Positions 1 through 10,212 of a stretch of DNA of 21,381 nucleotides are shown piece after piece; the stretch's first letter is position 1; every line of letters starts with the position of its first letter. A model generated the notes under the pieces. That model saw only the letters and a program-made list of their open reading frames with translations. It did no database searches and was not told where the DNA came from. Origin of the DNA: Funneliformis mosseae (lineage: Eukaryota; Glomeromycota; Glomeromycetes; Glomerales; Glomeraceae); assembly GCA_910592005.1 (NCBI GenBank), contig CAJVPP010001255.1, forward strand, positions 1-21,381, in the 5' to 3' direction. The position numbers and the translations under genes are program-made.

Positions 1-123
1 TTATACTATGATATTTTATTTATTATCAATTAAAATAAGTTGAATTTTCATAAAACAAAATGTACAATTATAAATAGCTAAGAATATCGTTTAATTTGAA
101 TAAATTTTCTTTTTCTTTCTTTG

Positions 124-258
124 AAAGGTATTTATCCTCCTCAAAAACTTCCAGAACATTTGGATGCTATTTGTAATTAGGTAATAAATGATCTGCTTGA
201 GGATAGTAAATTGATCTGTTTCAAATGTTATCCAAATGTAATCAATTTTCTTAAATAA
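124..258 (+). pseudogene. Short coding-like fragment, function unknown
   Basis: A plus-strand frame reads KGIYPPQKLPEHLDAICN, then a TAG, then VINDLLEDSKLICFKCYPNV, ending at a TAA at 256-258. The composition is protein-like (Pro, Cys, Asp and Leu mixed) compared with the low-complexity AT-rich DNA around it. A pyrimidine-rich run ending in AAAG lies just before it at about 110-127 and could be a splice acceptor, so this may be a last exon. The TAG follows Asn where Gln (CAG) would be one C-to-T change away. I do not recognise the family. It could be an exon remnant of a neighbouring gene or of a transposon. Confidence 0.3.
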
Positions 259-482
259 CAATAAAATGATGTTAGTTATATTTAAAACAAATCATCTAAT
301 GACATAATCATAAAAGAATATGAAACTATACCATATTGATATAACTATTTTTCACTTTAATTAAAGGTTGTACCAATTCAAATCCTTGTATACTTATTTG
401 AATTGGAGGTGTATATTCAATCCATTCTAATCCAACCAACTCTGATATTTTATCATAATTTAGAATGTACTTTTCTTGTTGA

Positions 483-965
483 CTTTAAGAAGAATTCTAT
501 ATAAAAAAGCACGTTTAAATTAATAATGATTCAGCAGTAACATTATAAATAAAAGATAATTCTCTTACCATTTTTCCTATATTAATTGTGAAAATCAAGA
601 TACAGTCTTTTGAAAATATTTTGTTGATGCATATTTTCCAAAAAATAAAGACATGAGCAAAATGAAATAAAAACTTGGGATTTTCTAAGAATCTAATGAT
701 TCAGTCATTTTCTCATAAGATAAAATTCGTAATACCTTGCTAAATAAACTTTTTGATTTATAAATAAAAACAAAATACAAAGATTAATATCATCTTAAAA
801 TATACATGTTAAATATATTTAATAATTACCTATTAGGATCACTTTCAAATAACAAATTATTATTATCAATATTATCAAAGTTTGATAAAAAATAACAAAA
901 ATTTACTGTAAATAAGCAAATACTAATTAATACGTATTAAAATGAATAAATAAATTAAAATATAC
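483..965 (-). other. Three short introns in the 3' part of the TPR pseudogene
   Basis: Read on the minus strand, three GT...AG introns separate pieces of conserved C-terminal coding sequence. Intron A is about 906-965 (GTATAT donor, or GTAGGT starting at 969; TTTACAG acceptor). Intron B is 749-829 (GTAATT donor, CAAAAAG acceptor). Intron C is 483-568 (GTAAGA donor, CTTAAAG acceptor). The exon pieces are NFCYFLSNFDNIDNNNLLFE (about 835-905), LFSKVLRILSYEKMTESLDS (about 685-748) and the ISELVGLEWIEY block (326-482). A frameshift lies near 665-675 between the SFYFILLM frame and the following FIFWKICINKIF frame. Lengths of about 60-86 bp are typical of fungal introns. Exact ends are predictions from splice consensus. 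Confidence 0.6.
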
Positions 966-1199
966 CTACATATCTTTAAATATGCACAGGTTAAATTTAT
1001 CCACAATTCCCAAATTTTTAAGCTTGTCATTATCATTAATCTCATGGTAATTATATAAAAATGACCAGAAATCTGAATATTTTTTTAACAAATAAAGAAA
1101 CGAGATATCTTTCTCATTTAATCAGAATAATATATCCAATAAAGCTATTTCATATTTTTTTAATTTAATATAGATTTCACATCTTAAAGGCAATAAGGA

Positions 1200-1985
1200 T
1201 CAGTTATAACTAATATTAGTAATTTGATTGAGTTTTTTCAATATATCATTAGAATTGTGTTTATTCTGTAAATATTTTAAATAATATAATTGAACTTTGA
1301 CTAATTCATCATTGGGATCTAATTTTAAATACTTTTGAAATGCCATTGTGGCACTATTTACATCACCTAATGAAGTATAAGTGATTCCTTTATAATAGTA
1401 TGCTAAATTATTTGAAGGATTTAATTGCAAAATTTTATATAGGTCTAAATAAAGCTTTATCATATTCTTGAAGTACAATAAAAGTAATAGATCTTTTAAT
1501 TAAATTATGAATATTTTTCAGATCTATTATGTTTGCTTTTGCAAAATAAGATGCGACATCATCATATCTTCCTATTTGCATAAGAATTTCTCTATAATAG
1601 CATAAAATCAACAAATCATGATCATTAATATTTAACAGTCGATCTAGAATTTCTAAAGTGTTTGAATATTTCTCTCATTTTTCATAAATGTATGTACAAT
1701 CTTTCAAGCATAAATAATTATTTGGATTATTTTATAATTCTAAATTATAATTTGCTAATGCATTAGCATCATCTTTAAGATTAAAATAACTATTGCCAAG
1801 GATAAAATACAATTATTCATTTTATAGTTATGGTGCGATGATGATGTTAATACAGAAACTGCATCTTATATTTTTTTTCTTTAAAAAAATTTCCCTCCTA
1901 ATATACCATTAAATGGGATTCTTTAGTTTTAAATGAATGACCTTATTTAAAACTAAATACGCCTGTTTATGATCATCAAGACATC
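1200..1985 (-). pseudogene. TPR array, downstream half of the split host pseudogene
   Basis: Just past the transposon, the minus strand resumes with CRCLDDHKQAYLVLNKVIHL, a TPR helix pair, and continues through several degenerate 34-residue repeats. The best preserved stretch is at 1200-1478, with NPSNNLAYYYKGITY and FQKYLKLDPNDELVKVQLYY, showing the small/large residue spacing and the closing Pro-Asn of TPR motifs. Stops occur around 1905, 1680 and 1205, and there is a frameshift near 1460 where the upstream TPR frame ending in EYDKALF shifts to LYLDLYKILQLN. TPRs are protein-interaction scaffolds. This part cannot be expressed as one product. Confidence 0.75.
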
Positions 1986-1987
1986 TA

Positions 1988-3340
1988 CAGATCCCTGCCA
2001 AAAGTCTCTGAATACCATTTTTTAGATGCGATTTTATACGGATAATATTATATGACTTTATAATACTGCAGTCATATGACGTTCAGACTTTGTTTACATA
2101 AATCAAACCTAATAAATATGCATTTGGTTTGTTTATTTTGACTTTAAATCAAAATAAACTTTAATCTTCTGAAAATAATGAAAATGACCCAAGAATTAAC
2201 AGCAGAATAATGTGATACTATATTTTTTACTGTCAACGTGATGATTGTTACTGAACTATTTCCGAGACTGTCAGTTGTGGAGTGTCAATAGTATTTGACA
2301 CTTTAAAAAGATAAATGATACTAGAACTACTAATTCAAAATCTCGTTCCAGTCGATCACCTCTTATTGAACCTTCACAATGAAACTGACTCAAGTGACTT
2401 GTAACCAATGATAAAGAAAAAAATTGTCACTCATGAACTGCAGAAGTTCAACAACTTTGGAAAAAAAAATCGGCCAAGATGTATCAGCTTGTACTATTGG
2501 CTAGACACTTCATGCAGTTGGACTAAACAATTGTCTTGCTTGACGAAAACCTCTAATCTCACCAGCAAATATGGAGGCACATCTTGCATAGTATTTGAAT
2601 CACTAAAGCTGAATAAAGGATGATTGGTCGAAAGTCATATGAAGTGACGAATCGACCTTTTTTCAATTCTAACAAAGCTGATATAGTCAAGTGTAGCGGA
2701 AACCTCAGGAAAAGTAAAACATTTCTTGTATTTCTGCTACAGTGAAATATAGCCCTGGCTGAATGTTTTAGGAATGCTTTTTAAAATAAGGCTTGGGACC
2801 TATTGTTTCATTATTTGGAATAGCAAATGGTGTTTCACATGTTATCATCCTTTACAAGCATGTTATGCCAACTATAAAACGTACATTTCCAAATAGTAAT
2901 AATATATTCCAGGAGATAATGCTCACCTCCATAAAATGAACTTTGTAAAGAAATTTCATGCAGAAAATGGTCTGCATGTACTTTCATAACTGGCTCAAAG
3001 TCCAAACCTTAATCCAATTGAGAATCTGTGGACTGATGTTAAAAAAAGCATTTGTGAAAGGAAAAAAAAGCCTTCAAATCTTGCTGAATTTAACCAATAT
3101 GTTAAGAAGGCATAGTGAGAAATTCCTATACATATTATTGAAAATTTGGTTGATAGTATGTCACAGCGAATTCAGACTGTAATTGAAACAAATGGAGGCC
3201 TGATCAAGTACTAATTACTTAGTATAAAATGTATAGTATATTATACATTAATAAATATATTAATAAACTTTTTTTCAATAAACTTTAAAATTTTGAGTTT
3301 TTATTGAACTAAAAGGTGTTCAAAGACTTTGGAGGGTTTG
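1988..3340 (+). mobile_element. Tc1/mariner (DD34E) transposon with TIRs and TA duplication
   Basis: The left terminal repeat starts CAGATCCCTGCCAAAAGTCT at 1988. The right end, read in reverse from 3340, starts CAAACCCTCCAAAGTCTTTG. The two align over about 35 bp with a few gaps and transitions. TA flanks both ends (1986-1987 and 3341-3342), the target duplication expected for Tc1/mariner. The element is 1353 bp, a normal length for the superfamily, and encodes one transposase in the plus direction. It sits in the minus-strand TPR pseudogene. Joining host sequence at a single TA gives the uninterrupted codons for AYTYRCLDD, so the insertion is simple and precise. Confidence 0.92.
2178..3214 (+). 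pseudogene. Tc1-like transposase, inactivated
   Basis: The frame starts MKMTQELTAE, the usual Tc1 N-terminus, then is interrupted at once by TAA where Gln is expected. Catalytic-domain fragments follow in order: SDESTF (first Asp, about 2648), QEDNAHLHK (second Asp, about 2912) and SPNLNPIENLWTDVKKSI (Glu of DD34E, about 3004). The C-terminal end reads SMSQRIQTVIETNGGLIKY to TAA 3212-3214. The three acidic residues survive, but many stops and several frameshifts separate them, so no transposase can be made. The enzyme family performs cut-and-paste transposition at TA dinucleotides in the nucleus. Confidence 0.88.
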
Positions 3341-3687
3341 TATATGTATAAGCTAAAATGCATCTCATAGAATTACTTTTAGAAAATGTTTTTAAGAATT
3401 CCTTGCACAAATATTCAGCTTTCTCAAAATAATGTTCCGCTAATTCTCTTATAATGTTTTGATATATTGGGTTTTGTTTTTTTGAAATTGAAATTGTCTT
3501 TAATAATTTAGTTAAATTAAATTTAATAGTTTGAATAAATTTTTTTCTCTTGGTCAATATAATATTGATCTCAGAATTATCTGAATTGCTATTATATTTT
3601 CTATCAGTCTCTTCTAATGAGGATATAATGCGATCATTTTTAAATAAATTTTTGTAAAATAGTATTTTATAACAAAAGAATTATATC

Positions 3688-3820
3688 GCTTTTTCCAATC
3701 TTTTTTTGACACTTTAGACATATTTTTTGTTTTAACCATTTTAAATTATCTAATGAGATCACATGCTAACATTTTAAAATACATAATTGATCTTCTGGTT
3801 TATGACTAATTGAACAAATC
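3688..3820 (-). other. RING-like Cys patch inside the TPR pseudogene
   Basis: The minus strand reads MICSISHKPEDQLCILKC, a TAG, then HVISLDNLKWLKQKICLKCQKKI. The layout of Cys, a second Cys ten residues later, Cys-stop-His, and a closing C-x2-C resembles a degenerate RING or U-box-like fold, as in ubiquitin ligases. The stop lies exactly between the Cys and His, where CAG (Gln) would give a C-Q-H motif. It lies upstream of the TPRs in the same broken gene. Some ligands of a classical RING are missing, so zinc binding is uncertain. Confidence 0.5.
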
Positions 3821-5224
3821 ATGTTATTTGCAATAATATTTAAAAGGTTGCATGACATTTATTCTTTTTTTAAATACGAATGTTGATCAAAACTTTTGTG
3901 ACTTTTCCCTTTTCCAATTTTATCTCTACAAAGTACATTAATATCTTCAAGATATTTCTCTTTAATAAATCTTAACAAATTTTGAAAATTTTCTAAAGGA
4001 TTTGTTAAATTATTCTCATTTAGTTTTGATTATATTGATCAAAATTGAGTTCAACAATTGAAAATAATTTATTATTACGTAAATGCAATAAGATTTCAAT
4101 GGATTTAAATTAAATAAAACTACTGGATGCTTTGTTAAGTGATTTAATCACTAAATAATAACAAAGTCCATATGCAAGATCTAATATTCTAAACCATAAG
4201 GTATATGATAATGCAAGTGGTTCGCTTCCAGTAATATTATGTAAAATATTTCCAACATTTTTTAAGGCTTCAAAAACTTTATTTAATATGTCATCAAATT
4301 TTATTTAGGAATCCAAAATAGTTTTATCTGTTATTCCATTCTCTTTCTAATAATCTCAAATATATTCTATTAAGATCATTTTCCCAAATTTTTTACTAAT
4401 TATCTTTTCAAAACCTTCAGACTATCTTATAATATTATGTTGAATAATTAGCATGATTCTCCAATCCAAGTAATAAGATGATACTGGATATTTGAAAGAT
4501 AATCCTTGATGTAATTGCATAAACATTGATACAATTGAACAATTTGATTTTGGAACTGTAACCGCAGATACGAATACTGAACAAATTTCAGGTGCAATAT
4601 TAAGAATGGCATTAAGTAATTCTTTTATTCTTCATATAATTTTCTGAAATCAGGTTTCATCATCACGAAGGTTGTGTAGTGTATCCCACAAATGTATTAA
4701 TAAAAATTCAATATTATGTTTTGTTTCTTTATCAGATTTTCATCATTATCTCATTGTGGATTGAATTGGTTAAATTTATATCTATAATTATTATCAACTC
4801 CTTGTACTACTTAGGTTATTTTCCTGTGAATTTCTGCAAACACTGCCAAAGAATAGTAAACATTTTCATGAAGTTCTCTACTAAGACGCATGGGTAAAAA
4901 GCATATATATTCTAAAACAATTTGCCACATTTGTAAATGTAATTCTAATATTGCCATACTTTCTCTTGAATAATGATCAAATGGAATAGAATCTGCTAAA
5001 TAAACTAATGAATCTCGTAAAACTTGAGATGAAAATTTATTTGACAGATTTTCAAAATACAACTTGAGCATAGAAAGATATTTTAGTTTACTTAAATCTT
5101 TAATTAGTTTATACACTTATTCATCTGGTATTATGAAACCTTTTTTTTCTAATTTGATAAAGATGTGATTTTTGTATATGTATTCGTGTAAAGAAGTTTT
5201 TATATCTTTTAAATTATCAGACAT

Positions 5225-6268
5225 TGTATTTGGATTTTTTGAATTTTCACACTATGTATTAAAAATCATACCATTTAATAATTATAATCCTATTTGAAAT
5301 ATTAAAATATTAAAAATTTTTATTTACCTGATTTGAAATTCGTTTTATTTTTTTTGTTTATTTTTTTCCAAGTCAGACGCAAAAACTTATATAATTATAT
5401 AAGAAAATTGTGAAAACTGAATATTTGTTATGCTACACACTTATATTCTAGAATTAGTTCAGGCAAATTAATATTTTAGACTGTATAGGTTAATCATTCC
5501 AAAAATGGAAATTTAGAAGCTTAGATTTTATTCATTGTAATATGAAATTCAATTTTTTAAAAGTGACGATAGATAAGTTTGTTAATAAATAAAAATGCAA
5601 TATGACATGCCACAAAGGAAAATAAATACCAATAAATTTTCCCATCAAAAAATAGCATAAAATATAGCATGTGACACGTAACTATCAATTATGAGGACTT
5701 CCTCTGCGTACTCATCAACAAATGTCACAAAATGTGATGACGCATGGCTGATCAATCATGAGATAAACAAACCATGATTGGCCACAATATAAATATGCCA
5801 CACAACGAAAAAAATGAATAAAAAACTTTGTGAATAAAGACTCATTTTATTTACTAAAATAATAAGACTTGTTTATTTTATTTATTATTTTATTTCTAAA
5901 CAAGTTGTTTTCTGAATTAATAATTAATAGTTATTCAGTATGAAGTGCTGGATAAGTGATTTATCTGATATTTTGTGATTTTATGATAAATATTTATATT
6001 TATATACTTTTTTTTTAACATATTTTAAAATTATTTTCTTTTATAAATTTTATTTCTTTAAATATTTCTTTGTAATCAAATAATGGAAAATAAAAATTTT
6101 AACAATATAAGAATATTATTATTTAAACATTAAATTTCTCAAATTACTTTAAGATTAATACTAATAAATTCATTAATCTTTTAACCAACAACTGAAGTGC
6201 TTATTTGAATATAACAAAGTTGTATTCTACTTAATATAGTCAAAAATACTGAAAAATGGATTAATATT
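5225..6268. other. AT-rich noncoding stretch upstream of the TPR pseudogene
   Basis: This kilobase has no coding frame of note. The first 100 bases upstream of the ATG at 5224 hold only A/T runs. The single compositionally distinct island is about 5640-5900, described separately. The remainder (5900-6268) is low-complexity A/T DNA. Confidence 0.6.
5640..5905 (+). promoter_or_regulatory. LTR- or promoter-like island
   Basis: This island is less AT-rich than its surroundings. It contains an inverted repeat (CAATCATG near 5754 and CATGATTG near 5773), a CRE-like TGATGACGC at about 5736, a TATA-like AATATAAATATG near 5788, and AATAAA signals near 5817 and 5835. That order (upstream palindromic sites, TATA, polyadenylation signal) is what an LTR U3-R region or a compact fungal promoter looks like. 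No terminal TG/CA pair, target duplication or second copy could be established, so an LTR remnant is a guess. Confidence 0.35.
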
Positions 6269-6903
6269 ATGCATTTTTGGCAAAGCTTTAAAAGTGTTAG
6301 TTATAATTATACATTAAAGTTATTTTCTTTTAAAGAACAAATTGAGAAAGAGATGTTTGAACTTGTATATAGAATAAGAACAAAATTGGTAAATAATATT
6401 CAAGAGCTTCATTTAAAAATGCAGTTGCTTCAATAAGTAGCTATCTTAAAGATACTCTTTTACAATAAAATTATAATCTATTAACAAAAATAATTTTCTA
6501 AAGTTATATATTACATTAAAATAAATAAAAAAATTGGAATAAGTATTATAAAATTATATAAAAGTCTAACAAATAATGAATTAAAATTATTTTAAATTAT
6601 AATAATATAACACTTAATAAATTTAAAGAATTATTTAAAAGAAATTTCTTATAGATTTGTCTATTAGAATGTTTGTAAAATGGTAAACATTATAATTTAC
6701 TAATTAGTTAGTTTAAAGATATAGAAAATAAATTTATTTTTAAAAAATTATATTAAAAAATAATCAAAGAGAATTAGAGGAAACTAAAATACCTTAAAAT
6801 ATTATTTTCATTAGATATTAAAAGTAAGGTTAAACCTAATGCAGATATTTGTAAATATATTTCAATGAGACCTTTAGATTATGCTACTAAAAATTTAATT
6901 TAA
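6269..6903 (+). other. Weak open stretches, possible decayed gene
   Basis: From an ATG at 6269 there are 55 codons (MHFWQSFKSVSYNYTLKLFS, then a KEQIEKEMFELVYRIRTKL segment) before TAA 6434-6436. The same frame continues for about 100 further codons interrupted only by TAA and TAG. In the next plus frame, 6785-6900 encodes SLDIKSKVKPNADICKYISM before TAA 6901-6903. The residue mix is more protein-like than in the surrounding A/T DNA, and the in-frame stops are TAA or TAG, as in the other decayed genes here. I do not recognise a family. Chance open frames in AT-rich DNA remain possible. Confidence 0.25.
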
Positions 6904-6933
6904 TTATAATTTTTATTATAATTTAAATTAAAA

Positions 6934-7400
6934 TAAAGTTTTTTATTTAAAAATAATTAATAATACAATAGCTGACAAGTTATTTCATTAATTATTAATA
7001 TTTAATCATACTTTTTACAAGTTAATTAAATTTTTTATTTAAAAAAATAATTAATAATATAATAGATGATAAGTTATTTTAGTTGATTATCAGTATTTAA
7101 TTATACTTGTTATTGTAATTTAAAGTTAACTAAAATTTTTTATTTAAAAAATAAATTTATTAGTTTGTAAGTTATTTTTTATTGATTATTAGTACTTATT
7201 ATATAATTTAAAGTCAACTAAATTATTTATTTAAAAAATTAATTTTATTAGCGAGTAAGTTATTTTTATTGATTATTAGTATTTAATTATATTTGAAATT
7301 GTAATTCAAAGTCAATTAAATTTTTATTTAAAAAAATAATAATAAAATAATAGAAGGTAAGTTATTTTCATTAATTATTAGTATTTAATTATATTTTTTA
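6934..7400. repeat. Degenerate tandem repeat, five units of about 88-102 bp
   Basis: The block TTTTTTATTTAAAAA...AAGTTATTTT..TTGATTATTAGTATTTAATTATA recurs five times. The marker AAGTTATT falls at about 6976, 7071, 7169, 7257 and 7359, giving periods of 95, 98, 88 and 102 bp. Units end with a variable TGTAATTTAAAGTCAACTAAA linker. There is no coding potential. It may be local slippage expansion or part of an older element's flank. Confidence 0.75.
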
Positions 7401-7402
7401 CT

Positions 7403-8140
7403 ATTGAAACTGGCAGAAACTAATAGACCTGTCAAATATGATATATCTGCCAAATAGAACATATATATTATTTATTATATTTTTATTATATTTATCATTA
7501 TTATTATTTATTTCATATTTAACATAATTAGCATATCTATTAGCTCTATTATTATTGTCAATAGTATCATAAATATGATAGATTTCTAAATATTATAGAT
7601 TTTCTTTAATTATAATTTTCCTATAAAAAGAGTATGAAAATGCCTTGAAAAAAGGACAAATTCCAACATTGTATTTAATATACATTTAATAATAATAATA
7701 AATAACCTTAATATTTGCAAATATAATACTTATAATTTTATTATTGTTAACTAAATAAACTCTCTAATTAATAGTATGTCAAGTTGATTGGATTTAAGTC
7801 AAAACTTATTACCTTCTTAACTTCAAATCATAGTTAATTTATTCGATAAAAAAAGTAACGTTAACACGTGATAATTCTTGCCAGGATACTATTGACTTTA
7901 TATATAATGGATTACTAATAGATTTAGCGAGGTATATAAAAGTTTGAGTTAAAGAGAAATTAAGAAACAGAAATAATTTTATATATAATGAAATGCTGAA
8001 GATATAGCGAAGTATATGAATTTTGAGGCAATTGAAAAAAATACAGTAGAATATATTATTAGACATTATTCAAATTCCCCCTTCAATAATGATTATATCT
8101 ATAATTATTGTTATTCACCCCTTCTATTTAACACACTTAC
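7403..8140 (+). repeat. Possible old LTR with TATA and polyadenylation signals
   Basis: The stretch begins near CTGGCAGAAACTAATAGACC and contains a TATA-like CCTATAAAAAG at 7619-7629. Several AATAAA signals follow at 7685-7760, and it ends near CACTTACAAC just before a TGG. A TGG shortly after an LTR end is a common start for a tRNA primer-binding site. The downstream leader leads towards the retrotransposon gag. I could not match it to the LTR-like sequence at 19064-19530, so it may belong to a different element. The minus-strand frame at 7839-8066 is an AT-rich chance frame. Confidence 0.3.
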
Positions 8141-8249
8141 AACTGGATTTCAAAATTTTTGGAATTAGTTTTATTATGAATATCGAGCTGAAACTTATAT
8201 AGCAAGATCAGTTATTACCTTTAATCTATTAAACAATTAAGTAATATAT

Positions 8250-8261
8250 TAGTATCAGAAC
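8250..8261 (+). other. Primer-binding-site-like motif (initiator tRNA-Met type)
   Basis: TAGTATCAGAAC differs from TGGTATCAGAGC, the sequence complementary to the 3' end of initiator tRNA-Met, at two positions, both G-to-A. That is the same change seen throughout the neighbouring retrotransposon. It lies 70 bp before the composite element that separates it from gag. If real, it marks the start of reverse transcription for the split Ty3/gypsy element. A second, weaker candidate (TGGATTTCAAAA) is at about 8141. Confidence 0.35.
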
Positions 8262-8330
8262 ATTATAATAGCTGATTGATAAAGATAATATATCAATTAT
8301 TCTAGTCTTTGATATAGAACTATACCTTTT

Positions 8331-9005
8331 TACTAGTCGAAATAGTCCAAATCAGCTAAAAATCAGATGGCCAATTTTAGGCTAATTTTGATATTATTTA
8401 TGGCCGATTTGCTATATTTTCTAATCAGCACAAATAGGTGCTGATAGATACCGATCGATCCTAATCAGACATGGCCATTTAAAACTTAAATTCAACCATA
8501 AATCAGCCTAAAATTAACCTTAATTTAGCATCATTCGGTATTAATTTGAAACTTAAATAACATAAATCAGCTTAAAATTGACCTTAATACTGTATTATTC
8601 AGCATCAATTCAAAACTTAAATAACTATAAATCAGCTTAAATGTGATCACAATTCAGCATCATTCAGTATTAATTTAAAATTTAAATAATATAAATTGGC
8701 TTAAAATTGACCTTAATACAGCATCAAAAAATTCAACTTAAGTTTTATCTGATTTTGATAGTTGGAGGCATGTTTCTATTATAAAAAGTAAAAAAAATCA
8801 GTTTATTTTTGAAAAGTTGATTAAAATACAGCTTTTTCTTCATCTGATTTTGATAGTTAAAAGTAAAAATTAACTAAAATTCAACTTAAGATCTTTTTGT
8901 TCTTAGAACAATTTTTTTTCAGAATTTTAGTGAAATGTAAAAGAGAAAATTTGGAAATGATTGAAATTATTTTTTAAAAAGTTAATAATTAAGCTTATTT
9001 ATATA
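8331..9005. repeat. Left inverted arm
   Basis: This is the reverse complement of the right arm. The outer part carries four 64-65 bp units (starting about 8495, 8560, 8624 and 8689) built on CATAAATCAGCYTAAAATTGACC...AGCATCATTCAGTATTAATTT. The inner part (8728-9004) mirrors 11245-11530 and includes one clear copy of the TTTCTATTATAAAA unit that is repeated 14 times on the right. Matching stops abruptly at 9005, next to a TA where a Tc1-like end begins. Confidence 0.75.
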
Positions 9006-9007
9006 TA

Positions 9008-9965
9008 GTCTCTGGCGAAAAAAATGGCAGTAGAAGACTACATCTATTTTAAGTTGCAGTTTCACCACTTTTCAGATATAGGCATTTGTTTATATGCCTA
9101 AATCAGACATTGGAACCTAAATTAAAAAGATAAGTTAAAAAAATAAGGTTTATTATTTGTTTTTATTTTGATTTCCTTTCCAAAACTATGTCAAGCTCTT
9201 TAAAAATACAAAGAAATTCTGTTAAGAAACTTTAGGACCAAAAAGTGCATAATGCAAAGAAAATTTCTAATTGATTATGCATTCTATTGCGTATATATGA
9301 ACAATATGTCAGTTTACTAAATAAAACTGGCAAAATTACTATTAGTCACTCTTCTGGCTGTCCAAAAAAATTGGCTTTAAATCAATGTCACCATATTAGA
9401 AAAATTTTGCAACATAATCATTTTACTACAGCAGGCGAAATTAAGGCAAAATTGGAAGAAAAAGATCTTAACCTTGATATTAGTGAATGTACGATATGTC
9501 ATGAGCTTAACAATCTTGAATATATTTCTGTTCTTTTAAGAAAGGTTCCTCTTTTGACCCAAAAAGTGAAGGAATTTCATTTGTTTTGAGTACGTGATCA
9601 TTCACAATACAACTGGAAAAAAGTTGTTTTTTTTGATAAAATAACACTTCAGATATTTAGAAATACTATATGTATATAGTCTCATAATGCAGAACCAATT
9701 GTCCCTATGGTAAAGCATCCATTCAAAGTTTATGTTTGGACAGCAATTAGTGCTAAAGGAAAATCGGCATTCATTTGTTTACTGAAAATTTAGATCGTCA
9801 TTTGTATCAAAAAATCTTAGATGACCATCTGTATAATAACGTGGATATATTATACAGATATAACTGGGTCTTCCAACAAGATAATGACCCAAAACACATC
9901 TCACATAATGTTTAAGAGAACTTGAAAAAATATCTTCTAGGACGAGTTCTTTCTTGGTCTTCATA
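9008..9965 (+). pseudogene. Tc1/IS630-like transposase, truncated before the catalytic Glu
   Basis: The probable element end starts GTCTCTGGCGAAAAAAATGG after TA 9006-9007. The frame at 9287-9589 encodes a helix-turn-helix region (SGCPKKLALNQCHHIRKI, HFTTAGEIKAKLEEKDLNL) typical of IS630/Tc1 DNA-binding domains. The same frame continues past a TGA with NWKKVVFFDKITLQIF (first catalytic Asp) and VPMVKHPFKVYVWTAISAKG. After a frameshift near 9768, frame 1 gives NWVFQQDNDPKH (second Asp, about 9880). The coding sequence ends at 9965, where SPDLNPIEN with the catalytic Glu should follow. A CACTA-like terminus starts there instead. The second TIR is missing. It is dead by truncation, stops and frameshift. 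Confidence 0.85.
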
Positions 9966-10212
9966 CACTGGTCGAAATCAAAAAAATCGGACATGTGAAA
10001 ATTGGCCTAAAATCGGTCTAAAAATTGGCAAATTATCAAAAATCAGCCTAGCCGATTGGCATACATCAGAAATCGGCCAAGAATCAGCCAAAATTCGACC
10101 TATCTTATTTATAGCCGATTGGCATACTTATAGCCGATTGGTATATATCAAAATTTGACCTATCTTATTTATAACTGATTGACGTCCGATTGGAACAGTT
10201 GCACTGTTTCTT
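9966..10212 (+). repeat. CACTA-like terminus with subterminal repeats, copy 1
   Basis: The segment begins CACTGGTCGAAATCAAAAAA, matching the CACTRGTNGAAAT pattern of the outer ends. It contains repeated AATCGGCC, GCCGATTGGCATA and TTGACCTATCTTATTTATA blocks. The start is defined by comparison with 20544, where the same sequence begins in unrelated flanking DNA. The two copies then run in parallel through the 25-bp array and into arm sequence. The preceding bases here belong to the Tc1 coding region, so this is an insertion or deletion junction. The open frame across 9922-10158 is a chance fusion over this junction. Confidence 0.7.

Larger units (their letters stand above)
326..5224 (-). pseudogene. 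TPR / RING-like repeat protein pseudogene, split by a Tc1 element
   Basis: This is a decayed member of a large Glomeromycotina family of TPR proteins, probably cytoplasmic scaffold or ubiquitin-ligase-like; function is inferred from domains only. The ATG is at 5224 (MSDNLKDIKTSLHEYIYKNH). An N-terminal helical region follows, including 4811-5116 (VYKLIKDLSKLKYLSMLKLY), and a RING-like Cys patch at 3688-3820. TPR-type helices lie at 3342-3557 (ending RCILAYTY) and 1200-1985 (YYYKGITYTSLGDVNSATMA). The C-terminal domain includes ISELVGLEWIEYTPPIQIS and stops at TAG 326-328. The frame is broken by TAA, TAG and TGA codons, often at plausible Gln or Trp positions (for example TAA at 5117-5119), by frameshifts, and by the Tc1 insertion at 1988-3340. 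Three introns are visible near the 3' end. The family is recognised from memory. Confidence 0.82.

Noticed and set aside
2408..2623. Plus-strand 71-codon frame as a separate gene
   Set aside because: It is a piece of the broken Tc1 transposase (helix-turn-helix region) mixed with out-of-frame codons.
4679..4897. Plus-strand open frame
   Set aside because: It lies antisense to the well-supported N-terminal part of the TPR pseudogene and has a hydrophobic A/T-driven composition.
7839..8066. Minus-strand 75-codon frame
   Set aside because: Its composition is what random AT-rich DNA gives, with no recognisable motif, and it lies inside the LTR-like stretch.
9779..9994. Minus-strand 71-codon frame
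   Set aside because: It is antisense to the Tc1-like transposase and crosses the transposon junction at 9966.
9922..10158. Plus-strand 78-codon frame
   Set aside because: It is an accidental fusion of the transposase end with subterminal repeats of the CACTA-like element.
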